Source: Pleurotus ostreatus/Saccharomyces cerevisiae fusant
Lineage: Eukaryota > Opisthokonta
Assembly (NCBI GenBank): GCA_024196135.1
Contig: JAMQCK010000610.1
Coordinates: forward strand, 1-19,089
DNA length: 19,089 nt
Direction: 5' to 3'
The notes beneath the pieces were generated by a model that was not told the DNA's origin, searched no databases, and worked only from the letters and a program-made list of their open reading frames with translations. A program made the translations under genes and the position numbers. Positions 1 to 10,153 of the stretch are shown here, piece after piece (position 1 is the stretch's first letter; each line of letters starts with the position of its first letter).

Positions 1-1910
1 GAAGTGTGCCCGTCGGCATTCGGGGTGGTGTCGGGGGCGGAGTTGGTCTGGATGAGGGCGGAGAGCATGATGGTTTTGCCCATGCCCATTTCTGCGGATC
101 ATTGCTTCAACAACGGCCAAACGATCTGCGACGCATAGCGACTCACCGTCCCTGTAGGATGAGTGTTAGCCCGAATACAAGGCAAACAATCTAAGGGGTA
201 CTCACGCTAGGATTCCACCGCGACATGTCCTTTCAGTTCGAGGGAACTCAAGGCTCAGCTCGCCAGAATATGGGTTGAAGTAGAAAGGTCGCTCGTCCGC
301 CGTGAGGTCGATTACTTCTCCAGGTGCAGTGCGCGTTGGGAAGTTGTATCTTGTTCCCTTGTCAGTGACAATTGTACCCCAGAATGATGCATACTCACTG
401 GCACCAGAGAGGATGCATGGCGCTAGCTTGTCGTGCGTCCATACTGCCTGTCTCTTGTGCATGCATCCAGCTGGAAGTTGTGAGTGTGACACAGTGTAGA
501 AAGCCGAGAATACGTACTGCAAAGCTTGCCTCTGGTAAGGACGCAGCTTCAAGGTGAATGATGGCGCTGGATCCATCTCTCCCATCGTTCGGTCATTCCT
601 TTGCGCTCTGCAAGGCCGTCAGAACCTTCAGGCGTAGTTGATCTACCACCTACACACCTAGTATAGATCATCGCAATATCATTCCCTTCGATAACCTCGC
701 TGTCGTCCACCTCAATCTCCTCTCCATCCCCCACAATCTCCGTGACCTTCTTCCCAGCACGCTTCTTCCCCTCCGCCTTCCTCCCCTCGCCGTCCTGGTC
801 TCCCGTCTGCGCCCCAGCAACAGGTCGCAGGCCGACAATTTCGAACAGCTTGCCCAGCGCGCTCTTCCGCTCGCGCAGCATGTGCTCGTCCTCGGTCTCC
901 ATGCCCTCGTTCCAGGCGAACTTGGTCGCGAGCTCTTCGTTGCCGGAGGTTTCGGCCTTTTTGAAGGCGGAGGGGAGGAGGAAGGCTTGGACGAGGATGC
1001 AGACGTCCATACCGGTGCGGAGGCGCTCGGGGATGTCGACGACGATGCCGCGGAATTGAACGATGTCTGGGGGGTGTTGGTATTTGTAAATGAGTAGGGT
1101 ATAGTGGAGAGTCATACCGTAGTCAAGCAGTCTAGCCATCCAAGTTGCATACTCTTGGGGAAGACGCGCGAATTCTGCATGCCAGTAAGATATGGCGCGG
1201 AAATGCAGCGAAGGAGTGGACTCACTGGAACCTCGTTTGTTTGCGATGCGCACGATGCTATCGACCTTCTTCTTGTTTGGCTTCGCGGGCTGACCTTTGA
1301 ACATGGCAGCGATGGACATTTGTTTCTTCCCGTCTTCTTTCTTCTTGCCCTTGGCAGCAGTCTTGGAGGGTGCCGGTGCCTCGAGATCCTCTCTGAATAT
1401 ACTGACCTCCTCATTTATTGCGGCGCACTTCCCGCTAGACGTACTCCAAGCATTCGGTACGATGAATTCGCCAAGATACATGGGCTCGTCGATGGCAGGC
1501 GCGCTGTTCGGTTCAGAGGTGGCGCGACGCACGCGTTTGGAGGGTCGTTCAGAGGACTGTGATGGGGGAGGGTGTTTTGAGGAGGACGCGATGGGCTTCT
1601 CTGAGGAAAGCGCACTGTCTGCCTCGGGCTGGTTCTTCCCCACAAGCCCCTCCACGTCCAGTATATCGAAGTCATCTGGCGTCTGGCGTCTTTTGAGTGA
1701 CTCGGGGGCTTTGCTAGGTCCAGCTACAGGCTGTTCTTCTTCGTCCTCGTCTCCGCCATCGAGGAACAAGGGTTCGGAGTGCGACGATAGCGGAGAAGAC
1801 GGCGGCTTGGGCGCTTCGACCTCCATGATCTCGTCCTCGTCGTCGTCAGACTCGGCGAAGAACTGCCCGCTGGGCTCAGGGGGTATCATCTCGTCGTCGC
1901 TGGCAGACAT
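1..1910 (-). CDS. RAD5: DNA repair helicase / ubiquitin ligase RAD5 (HLTF-type), 5' part only
   Basis: Rad5 acts in error-free post-replication repair: a SNF2 ATPase that remodels stalled forks and, through a RING domain, helps polyubiquitinate PCNA. About 517 N-terminal residues are present; the rest lies beyond the left edge. Exons on the minus strand: 1910-1226, 1174-1118, 1066-658, 607-518, 470-399, 349-206, 151-147 (5 nt) and 91-1. An acidic, serine-rich tail (1-140) precedes a HIRAN domain starting near YLGEFIVPNAW (about 145-155). Next come the Rad5-typical stretch KLRPYQRQAL, the segment FYFNPYSGELSLEF, and Walker A LADEMGMGKT (about 485-494). The start is the ATG at 1910 in good context (CAACCATG); in-frame TTG 15 nt upstream is not a likely start. 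Every junction keeps frame and restores family sequence. RING and helicase C domains cannot be seen. The gene shares a 144-bp divergent promoter with CCT7. Confidence 0.93.
147..151 (-). other. RAD5: 5-nt microexon of RAD5
   Basis: On the minus strand the five bases GGACG sit between acceptor CTACAG and donor GTGAGT. They are flanked by introns of 54 nt (152-205, with branch-like CTAAC) and 55 nt (92-146). Joining GC|GGACG|AA gives GCG GAC GAA, which reads Ala-Asp-Glu and restores LADEMGMGKT at the SNF2 Walker A. Skipping it would shift the frame and lose the invariant D-E. This is inference from splice signals plus family sequence. Confidence 0.85.
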
Positions 1911-2054
1911 GGTTGCTGTGGTCAAGATGAGTAATGTTCGTCGCGCCCGACGCGTCCGTGTCGAATTGACGCGACGCGTCTGAAGCGCCTGAAAAACAAA
2001 GACAAATTCAGCTGATCGCGCGAAGCCAGGCCGCGTTTCTTATTCCTCACCAAA
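1911..2054. promoter_or_regulatory. RAD5-CCT7 divergent promoter with two MCB-like ACGCGT boxes
   Basis: These 144 bp separate the two start codons and must hold both promoters. Two identical 8-bp palindromes GACGCGTC lie at 1949-1956 and 1973-1980, 24 bp apart, each containing ACGCGT. That core is the MluI cell-cycle box bound by MBF (Mbp1-Swi6 type) ahead of G1/S replication and repair genes in ascomycete yeasts. The boxes lie about 40 and 64 bp upstream of the RAD5 ATG. Function in this organism is inferred. Confidence 0.6.
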
Positions 2055-3993
2055 ATGCAGCGCGGACTCCCTATGGTGCGCAGGCAAATGTATATATCCT
2101 GGAACATACATCTGACCCCTTGCAAAGCAACCTACGGTGGTCCTCCTGCGGGAGGGCACCGACACCTCGCAGGGCAAGCCGCAATTGCTCTCCAACATCT
2201 CAGCATGTCTGGCGATCGCGGAAACGCTCTCTAGCACCCTGGGCCCCCGCGGCATGGACAAGCTGATTGTGTCCGAGCGCGGGGAGGCGCAGATAACCAA
2301 CGATGGTGCGACGATACTTAAGCTCCTTGAGATCGTGCACCCCGCGGCCCGGACACTTGTGGACATCGCACGCGCTCAGGATGCTGAGGTCGGCGATGGG
2401 ACTACAGGTGTTGTCCTCTTCGCGTGCCAGCTGCTCAAGGAGATCCGCGGGTACATCGAGGAGGGTGTTAGCCCGCACATCATCATGAAGGGCTTCAGGC
2501 AAGCTTCGCAGATCGTACGCGATTTGCACCTATCTTATTGGCAGTATACTGATTGACCGCAGGCTCTGGACAGGATCAAGGAGATTCAGGTCTCGGTGGA
2601 CAAGTCTGATCCTGAGTGCGTGGTCTTTTCCTCGTTCCGGACGCGTCATCCTCATCCCTACTTCCAGGCGCTTCCGTTCCCTCCTACTCAAGTGTGCCTC
2701 GACCTCGATGTCTTCCAAACTCATCCACTCCGAAAAGCCCTTCTTCTCGAACATGGTCGTCGATGCGGTCCAGTGTTTGGACCAGGACGATCTCGACGAG
2801 TCCTTGATCGGTGTCAAGAAGATCGCTGGTGGCGGCATGCAAGACTCGATGCTCGTCAAGGGTGTCGCCTTCAAGAAGACTTTCACCTACGCCGGTGCCG
2901 AGCAGCAGCCCAAGTCCTTCCGCGATCCCTTGATTCTCTGCCTTAACGTCGAGCTCGAGTTAAAGGCTGAGAAGGACAACGCAGAGGTCCGAGTAGACGC
3001 CGTCTCGGAATACCAGGCGATCGTCGATGCGGAGTGGGAGATTATCTACCGCAAGCTCGAGGCTATCGAGAAGACGGGCGCGAAGGTCGTTCTCAGCAAG
3101 CTGCCGATTGGTGATCTCGCGACGCAGTGGTTTGCTGACCGTGACATCTTCTGCGCGGGCCGTGTTGCTGCTGGTGACCTTCGTCGCGTCGTTCAGGCTA
3201 CTGGTGGTGCTATCCAGTCTACCTGCTCTGATATCTCCCGCGAGCATCTTGGCACTTGCGGAAGGTTCGAGGAGCGCCAGATTGGTGGCGAGCGGTACAA
3301 CCTCTTCGAGGACTGCCCTAACGCCAAAACTTGCACCTTGATCTTGCGTGGTGGCGCAGAGCAGTTCATTGAGGAGGTCGAGAGGAGTCTGCACGACGCG
3401 ATTATGGTGGTGAAGCGCGCTGTAAAGAACGGTGAAGTCGTAGCAGGCGGTGGCGCGATCGAGGTAGGGTTTAGCGAGCTCGTTCTGGTACCTGGTACTG
3501 ACATCCCGGCAGATGGATCTGTCCGCGCACATCCGAAAGCACGCCCTCTCCATCCCCGGCAAACTTCAGGCCGTCCACATTGCCTTTGCCAAGGCTTTGG
3601 AGATTATTCCACGCCAAATCTGTGATAACGCTGGACTGGACTCCACCGACATTCTGAATAAGCTGCGGATGAGGCATCACAACGGCGACATGTGGTATGG
3701 CGTTGACGTCGATGGTGCATCTGGCGTGCGCGACAACATGGCGGCGTTCGTCTGGGAGCCCAGCCTGGTGAAGCTGAACGCGATCGCCAGTGCGGCGGAG
3801 GCGGCTTGCCTTATTCTGAGCGTGGACGAGACCGTTCGCAACCCCCAGAGCGAGCAGGTGCGTTTAGAGTTACCGCCCAGCCAGTTTGGCGCTAACCTCA
3901 CTATGTGTTTAGGCAAAAGCAGGTCCGAAGATGCCACCTGGAGCGGCGCAGCGTGCTCTGCGTGGCCGGGGCCGTGGAATGCCTCGCCGATGA
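2055..3993 (+). CDS. CCT7: T-complex protein 1 subunit eta (CCT7), cytosolic chaperonin
   Basis: CCT7 is one of eight subunits of the TRiC/CCT ring that folds actin, tubulin and WD40 proteins in the cytosol. Exons: 2055-2075, 2128-2514, 2563-2615, 2668-3463, 3513-3857 and 3913-3993, giving 560 aa, the usual family length. Group II chaperonin motifs are intact: TLGPRGMDK (44-52), NDGATI (65-70) and the ATP-site GDGTT (96-100). Eta-specific segments follow ([38 protein letters not shown]), and the tail is the typical [10 protein letters not shown]. The first coding exon is only 7 codons (MQRGLPM); the next in-frame ATG would come after residue 49, inside the equatorial domain, so the small exon is needed. 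Its donor GTGCGC is weak but the branch-like CTGAC before the acceptor is good. Nothing suggests damage. Divergent neighbour is RAD5. Confidence 0.97.
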
Positions 3994-4434
3994 GAGGCTC
4001 TGCTTGAAGAAAGTACCATATCCGTGTAATATTTGCTCCCACGTGTCTTACCTTGATAGAGAACTACTCACACGTCAACTTGTTGCGAACTTGATGAACT
4101 TGAAGTGCCTCACTTTTTCGTCCGACGAGTCCTATCTTCCCCTTTGCACTTGAGCGCCAATGTTATGTTGCGCCATCGCACGTCAATTACTAACCGCTCC
4201 GACGGCCAGGAACGGGTGGACGGCAGAGCGATGTTCGCCCTGCTTGTGATCTGCATTGTCTAACTGGGCATTCGGATCGCGCCATACTCCCAGCATACAA
4301 TCCGCGTCTTCGAATGCGCCATACCCCGGTATCCGGATACAATGCGTGCCCAGCTACTTAAGAGATGACCGCAGAGTCCATGGTGCGCTCCCCCTCCGCT
4401 GATCCTGCTTATCACCCCTCGGGACACCGCGACG
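3994..4434. other. Intergenic: CCT7 3' flank and MFS transporter promoter
   Basis: No gene is seen in these 441 bp. A perfect 12-bp palindrome, GTATCCGGATAC, lies at 4329-4340, about 95 bp before the transporter start. It overlaps CGG-TAT-CCG (4327-4335), an inverted CGG pair of the general kind bound by Zn2Cys6 regulators. No clear TATA box or polyadenylation signal stands out. Confidence 0.4.
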
Positions 4435-6646
4435 ATGGCCACCGTGCTCAACTATGGCGGCAGCGACGCTAAGAAGGACGCAGACATCACGACGACCGTG
4501 TCGGAGGACACGAAGAGCGATATCAAGGACACCGGGGCCCCTCCGCTAGGCGCGCCGATCGACAAGAGCGGCGGGATCTGGCGAAGGGGGAAGCCTCGTC
4601 TGGATTTGGACTCTGTGGCGACGCAGCTGTCCGTCTTTGACGATCCCGCTGGTTTGGAGGCGTATCGTCCTCCTCCCCAGTACGAGAACGCGCATCGCTT
4701 CGACCCCGATGCGCGCTGGACATGGCGCGAAGAGAAGGTATGTGTACTCGGACTTACTGCGTCGTACATTCACTCATCGCCCCCCTCCTCTCCAGCGCCT
4801 CATCCGCAAGATTGACATCAAGATCTTGCTGTGGACGCTCGTCATGTTCTTCAGTCTCGACCTCGACCGGAGCAACCTAACGCAGGCAAACACGGACAAC
4901 TTCCTTGAGGATCTCGGCATGACCACCAACGACTTCAACTTGGGAAACACCGTGTTCCGTCTGGCTTTCCTCTGCGCAGGTGCGTTCAGTTACCCCATCT
5001 GGCAATTCCGCCACATACCGACCGTCGTACAGAGCTTCCTTCGCAGCTGGTGTCGAAGCGTATCGGGCCGGATATCTGGATTCCTTCGCAGGTGAGCTCT
5101 ACCGCCGCTAGTTCTTGCGCCTGACTGACGTGCGTGCTATAGATGTCCCTCTGGAGCATTGTCGCTTGCAGCCAGTTCTGGCTGACGGGGCGCAAGTCCT
5201 TCCTGGCGACTCGGTTCCTCCTCGGCTTCCTGCAGGGAGGCTTCATCCCCGACGCTGTTCTCTACCTTAGCTACTTCTACACGAAGTACGAGCGTAAGTG
5301 CTCCCGCTCTGTCCTCTCCTTCCCTTTTCTGATTTCTCGTCAGTGCCTATCCGCCTCGCCTGGTTCTGGATTTCCAACTACGTCTCGCACATCGTCAGCG
5401 CACTCCTAGCCACCGGCTTGCTGCAACTTCGTGGTGTCGCTGGGCGCGCAGGATGGCGATGGTTGTTCTTGATCGAGGGCTTGATCACTCTCGCTGTCGG
5501 CATTTTCTCCTTTGCCATGATGCCTGCTGGTCCGACGCAGACGAGGAAGTGGTACCGTCCAAAGGGCTGGTTCACCGAGAGGTAAGCCTCATCCGTATCG
5601 CCCCGCTCCCAGGCTGACGAATGATTTTAGGGAGGAGGTTATCATGGTCAACCGCGTGCTTCGTGATGACCCCTCGAAGGCCGACATGCACAACCGCGAG
5701 GGTCTGAGCATCAAGATGCTGCTTACATCTCTATCCGACTGGCGTCTCTACCCCTTGTACGCCCTCGGCATTACCCACATGAGTAAGTCTTCACACACCT
5801 ATCTATACCCTGCGACTCCCCGCTGACCTTTCCTTACTCAGTGCCCTCCGGCCCGCCGCAGACCTACCTCACCCTGTCCCTCCGCAACCTCGGGTTCACC
5901 ACAACGGAAAGCTCCCTCCTCACGATTCCTTCGACCGTCATCGGCGGCATCGGCCTCGTCCTCACGGCGATCATGAGCGAGGTCGTCGACAGCCGCGTCG
6001 CCGCGACAATTGTTGCGCAGATTTGGACGCTGCCGCTGCTCATCGCGCTGTACACTTTCGACCAGAGTACATCGCAATGGGTGTACTTTGCGGTCGTGAC
6101 ATTGATTGCGGGCTTCCCATACGTGCACCCTATCCAGGTCGCGTGGGCGTCGAGGAACTCGTATTCAGTCAAGACGAGAACCGTGTCCGCAAGTGTATAC
6201 AACATTTGTGTACAAGCCGGATCTATTATCTACGTGCGTATCGTCTCCCATTTATATTGCTCGTATGCTCATCGATACCCCTTCCATAGTCCAACATCTA
6301 TCGGAACGATGACAAGCCTCTTTGTGAGTGTCACCCTCGCTTCCCCTGAAGAACAATATTGACCTCTCGTTACAGACAAACGAGGCAACCGCGCGCTCAT
6401 CGGCATCAACGTCATGAACATCTTCCTCTACATCGGCGTCCACTTCTTCTACAAGTTCCTCAACGCTCGTCGAGACAGGATCTGGAACGCCATGACGCCT
6501 GAGGTAAGCACCATCGTCATTTCCCTGTCGATCGTCCTTCCCTGCCTGTGAACTCCAGCTGACAAGTTCTACAGGAGCGTGAAAAGTACCTCGAGACGAC
6601 GACGGACGTCGGGAACGCGAGGCTGGATTTCCGGTTCGCGTACTGA
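4435..6646 (+). CDS. MFS transporter, anion:cation symporter (allantoate permease-like) family
   Basis: Predicted plasma-membrane proton-coupled carrier of organic anions; the substrate cannot be read from sequence. Exons: 4435-4737, 4796-4979, 5033-5091, 5143-5293, 5344-5581, 5631-5782, 5842-6233, 6290-6323, 6376-6503 and 6575-6646, giving 570 aa. A hydrophilic cytosolic N-tail of about 105 residues precedes about 12 hydrophobic segments. Family marks are [10 protein letters not shown] (123-132) at the end of TM1, followed by [20 protein letters not shown] in the TM4 area; [10 protein letters not shown] after TM5; and [16 protein letters not shown] (from 494) before the last helix, typical of the DAL5/ACS group. 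The short exons of 59 and 34 nt are required to keep these motifs. Relatives carry allantoate, nicotinate, pantothenate or biotin, so a vitamin or nitrogen-compound role is possible but not shown. Confidence 0.9.
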
Positions 6647-7035
6647 GTCCCAGGGCATCTCTCTTCGCTGACCGACGAGGATGGTGTTGTTACACATTTA
6701 TATGCGGATTTTTTGTTTTATACTTGTACACCCTGTACTTCACTAGAGGTTGCCGATAGGCAACGAGACTACTTACGATGCACGAATATACGTGTAGCCC
6801 TCCTGATGCTCGAGTCCATAGAGACCAATCAGACAAGCCTTCTCATGCGCGACTTCAGGTTCCTGGGTCTGCTTCACTAAACATGCATGCGAAAGATGGC
6901 GCGCACCTGAACAGACTTCAAAGTTTCACAAATATTCTTCTTCAGACGCGCATGAGTCGAGAGAACGATAACATCCCATTAACCATGGACAAGGTGCACA
7001 GCAAGTATAAGTAGTATAGATCAACGACAGGCAGA
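6647..7035. other. Convergent intergenic region between MFS and mS45 3' ends
   Basis: These 389 bp should hold both 3' UTRs. A T-rich stretch around 6690-6730, ending near TTTTATACTTGTAC, could serve transporter polyadenylation. I see no ORF with coding character and no tRNA or snoRNA signature. Confidence 0.5.
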
Positions 7036-8361
7036 CTACGAAAGGTTCGCGCGCGGCGGGACAGCCGTATTGACCGCCTGCGCCACGCTCGCGCGCTTCC
7101 TCCGCTTCGTCTGGCTCGTCTTGAGGCGCTGGAGCTCGCGCTCGACGTCGAGGAACTTGGCACCGACATCCTTGAACTCGAGGGGGGCCTTCTCGCGCGC
7201 TTGGATGACCTGCACCTTCTCGGGCCGGCGCAGCTCGAAGGTCTCGGGGATCTTGGGGACGAGCTTCTCCTTTGCGCGCTCGGCCTTCTGTGAGTGCTCG
7301 ATGGCTTTCTCTTGGGCATGCTTGAGGGCGGCGGGAACGACGGGTTCCTGAAAGCACGCATGAGTACGTGATAAGGATGAGAAGGTAAAGACCACATACC
7401 CGTCCATCCTCAGGGATAGACTCCCAGTACATGCGCACGTAACGTTGCCGTTGTGCGTCACGGTTCTCCTCCAACTCGAGCTGGTCGGCCTCGCTCTGAT
7501 TGTAGTACGTCGGGTCTGGCTGGCTCTGCAACGCGTACTTGTTCGCGTTGATCTGTGCCTGCTCCGAACCCAGCAGCACCTCCATGCCCTTCTGGAAACC
7601 GGTCTGCACGAGAGGTGTCTGAACCTTGTCGCCAGCCTGGGTGTGTATGTTAGTAGGTCGGTATGAGTTATGAGGAGGATGAGGATCAGCGTATGAAATA
7701 TGAGTTGTAACCACGTAGGTGTCTTAAAGACTAATCGTTTGAAACATCATGTCGGTGAGGATGGGAAAGAAAGGACACGAACCTCCTTCTCTTGCGACTT
7801 CAGGTCGTGCTCAAGCCCCTTCAGCCGGAGGATAGCGTCTACGCGCTTCAGGCTGACGCCAAACTTTCGCGAAAGGTTCAGCTGGCTGTTGGCGTCGGGG
7901 TCTTGCTGGAAGAGTGTCCACATGAGCTCCTTCTTCGCGTCAGAGATCGGCGGCGGCGGACGGAATGAGGGGTTCATAGGGAAGGGCTAGAGACATGTCA
8001 GTAAGGGGCAATAGGTAATGCGGGAAGGACGCACGGAAAGCCTGTCCGCGCTCAGCCAGTTGTTCTTCTTGTTGACGTCGACGTCGCGGTACTTCTGGCC
8101 GACCGTCTGCATAAACTCCTTGTACGTCCTTGGGATGTGCTGCTCCCCGTCGTCGTCCTTGGGCAGCTCCCGAGGTGCATCGGCAACCGCCTCTGGGGGC
8201 TCCGAGTCGGCAATGGCAGGCTCATTCTGCACGGGCGGGGGAGCGTCCTCCGCACGGCGCACGGCAGTCGTACATATTCTGCGTCCAGCGCGCACTGGGC
8301 GCGAGGAAGACTGGGAGGCCGACCGGAGCGCCCGAGAGCAGACCTGCACACGAGAGAGCAT
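7036..8361 (-). CDS. MRPS35: Mitochondrial small ribosomal subunit protein mS45 (MRPS35 / Bot1p family)
   Basis: Fungal mitoribosome small-subunit protein; the Bot1p family is needed for respiratory growth. Exons on the minus strand: 8361-8035, 7986-7783, 7636-7400 and 7347-7036, giving 359 aa. The first 35 or so residues are rich in Arg, Ser and Ala without acids (MLSRVQVCSRALRSASQSS), a mitochondrial targeting sequence. The hallmark block begins at about residue 110 with PFPMNPSFRPPPPISDAKK, followed by LSRKFGVSLKRVDAILRLKGLEHD, a helix-turn-helix-like segment typical of Bot1p. The C-terminal third is charged and helical. The ATG at 8361 is chosen because the reading frame upstream has only a TTG. 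Intron 2 (7637-7782, 146 nt) is unusually long for this window and holds a snoRNA candidate. Shares a 117-bp promoter with EFM3. Confidence 0.88.
7681..7755 (-). ncRNA. Candidate box C/D snoRNA inside mS45 intron 2
   Basis: On the minus strand a C box ATGATGT (7750-7744) and a D box CTGA (7689-7686) lie 65 nt apart end to end, a normal C/D size. Between them, CGATTAGTCTTT (7737-7726) is exactly complementary to AAAGACUAAUCG, a segment I recall as conserved in 25S/28S rRNA domain II, where several C/D guides act. Weak points: the D' box next to the guide is degenerate, no terminal stem is visible, and the D-adjacent guide matches no rRNA that I recognise. Outer limits are estimates. Confidence 0.45.
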
Positions 8362-8478
8362 TGGCACGAAAATCTCCGCGCGCTCAAGTGACAGTGACAA
8401 CTAGAATCACATCACGTGCGATCGCGTACCGCGTCACGGAATTCGAACTTGCTTGCGTCCCGCCGTCATCATCGTCTC
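8362..8478. promoter_or_regulatory. mS45-EFM3 divergent promoter with CACGTG box
   Basis: These 117 bp separate the two start codons. A CACGTG palindrome (8413-8418) sits near the middle; this core is bound by bHLH factors such as Cbf1 or Pho4 in yeasts. Joint control of a mitoribosomal gene and an eEF2 methyltransferase gene is possible but inferred. Confidence 0.4.
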
Positions 8479-9993
8479 ATGGATCCACAAGTCTTCGAGC
8501 TCGTACGAGGGTATGCGTCCCTCATACCGCCAAGTAACCTGAGCTTTCCGAATGTAAACCCCCTGTCTACGCTCATGGAGGCAATCGTGGCACACCTTCT
8601 TGAGTCGGATCACTTTCAGCAATACGCTCCGTCCGCTCAATATCAGAAAGTCTTCTGGAAATGGACTATAGACCGCTTGGAAAAGCTTGTATCTCAAACA
8701 GAAGAAGTAAGTCCCTCAGACTGGCTCTCAGCAGTCCGCCTGCTCGTATCTCGCGTGTAACCGCCTGCCACCAGGATGTGGAGTTAGACGACCGAATTTA
8801 CAATCACTATCTGAGCCTCATTCAACAGCCGTATGTTTTCCGCCCTATATGCGATCAATTGCTTATATAACTCTTACAAGGTTGACCGCTCCAGATTTTT
8901 CCATAGCCTGTCCTCGAGCACCGCCCAGCGACTCCTACATCACCCACTTTTGGTGCTTGAATGGGACCGACAGAGAATCACCTGACGGCCTAATCCATCT
9001 CGAGGACTACCGAACCGTCACTCTGCGCGAGTCACGCACAACCATTCAGGACGGCACGACTGGTCTTCGTACCTGGCTCGCTAGCCTGGTGCTCTCCGAA
9101 TACCTGATCAATGAACCAGGTAAGGCCGCCGATCTGCTGGCCGCGTTGCGTCGCTCGCTGATTCGATCTGTCGATTGCCCTCTCCACCCAAAGACCTCAT
9201 CGCCAACAAGCGCATCCTGGAACTTGGCTCGGGGATTGGTTTCCTAGGCATAATTTGCGCCAGCGTGCAGCTGCTAACCCAGACCACGGAGAATGCGCCG
9301 GCGCCGCACTTGTGGCTGACGGATGTCAATGATGATGTTTTGGCAAGGTGCAAAGCGAACGTGCAATTGCCATGCAGTATGTCCTTCTACCCGTCAATGC
9401 TGAAGACTCGAAAGCTTACTGACATTGTCGTCATGTAGATCTCTCCTCCGACCATCCGAATGTGCACTATCGCAACCTCGACTGGGTCGAATTCGACCAA
9501 TCGACGTCGCGCACAGCAGCGTTGGCTGACATGGACGTACTGGACGAGGACGTGATCTTGGGAGCAGATATTGTGAGAGGGCTACCTTCTGTCGCTGGGC
9601 TAGCACTAAACTGAGACCTCTCAAGGTCTTCGACCCCTCCCTCATCGAACCCCTCGTGACAGTCCTCGCCCTCCGTCTCATGAAGCTGCGGCAAAACGGT
9701 CGACGGATGGCGCTCATCGCACTGACGGTGCGGAATCCGGAGACCTTCCAGGCGTTTGTGGATGCGGTGGAGAGTGAGTTGGAAGTTTCCTTCGTAACCC
9801 TTCAATCTCTTCTCTGTACTTTTCTATTTCGCCCTGATCATCGTGCTGACGCTGGCGTCCTGCAGAAGCCGCACTCACTATTGAATACGTCGACTACCAA
9901 AGCAGCGGCAAGACTTTCCTCGGGACGAGTGAGAGCCGCCAGGACGGATCTTCGACCGTCAAAATTCTTCGCATAAGTTACAAAGCAGGATAG
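8479..9993 (+). CDS. EFM3: eEF2 lysine methyltransferase, FAM86 family (EFM3 / EEF2KMT-like)
   Basis: Seven-beta-strand SAM-dependent methyltransferase expected to trimethylate a lysine of elongation factor 2 in the cytosol. Exons: 8479-8706, 8775-8830, 8881-9119, 9194-9376, 9439-9572, 9626-9773 and 9866-9993, giving 371 aa. The N-terminal FAM86-type helical region runs from about residue 1 to 110 and is followed by TTIQDGTTGLRTWLASLVLSEYL. Motif I is LELGSGIGFLG (183-193), the acidic post-I strand is WLTDVND (215-221), and motif II is GADIVFDPSL (277-286), standing where family 16 enzymes have (D/E)xx(F/Y)-like residues. The ATG at 8479 starts MDPQVFELV; the frame is open upstream but with no ATG. 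The last exon (9866-9993) ends VKILRISYKAG, a plausible final beta-strand. Family membership is firm; substrate is by homology. Confidence 0.87.
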
Positions 9994-10153
9994 CGTGATA
10001 GCATGTACATAAAAGGCGGTAGAGGGTGTAGCATAGGACGAACAGTAGTGAATATAGCATAGTGTGCTCAGCGAAAGATGTATAGCGAACGAGACGTAGC
10101 TTGTGAGAGGAAGGGCTGAGACGATAATCATATACCATACACGCCAAACACTG

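Noticed and set aside
1067..1225. Reading through the two 51-nt RAD5 introns as coding, since they hold no stop
   Set aside because: Both have clean GTRNGT donors and AG acceptors, and removal restores the Rad5 sequence FARLPQEYATWMARLLDYDIVQFRG without odd inserts.
742..1983. Long plus-strand open frames opposite RAD5
   Set aside because: They are mirrors of the RAD5 coding strand in a GC-rich region, with no family resemblance, while the minus strand splices to a clear Rad5.
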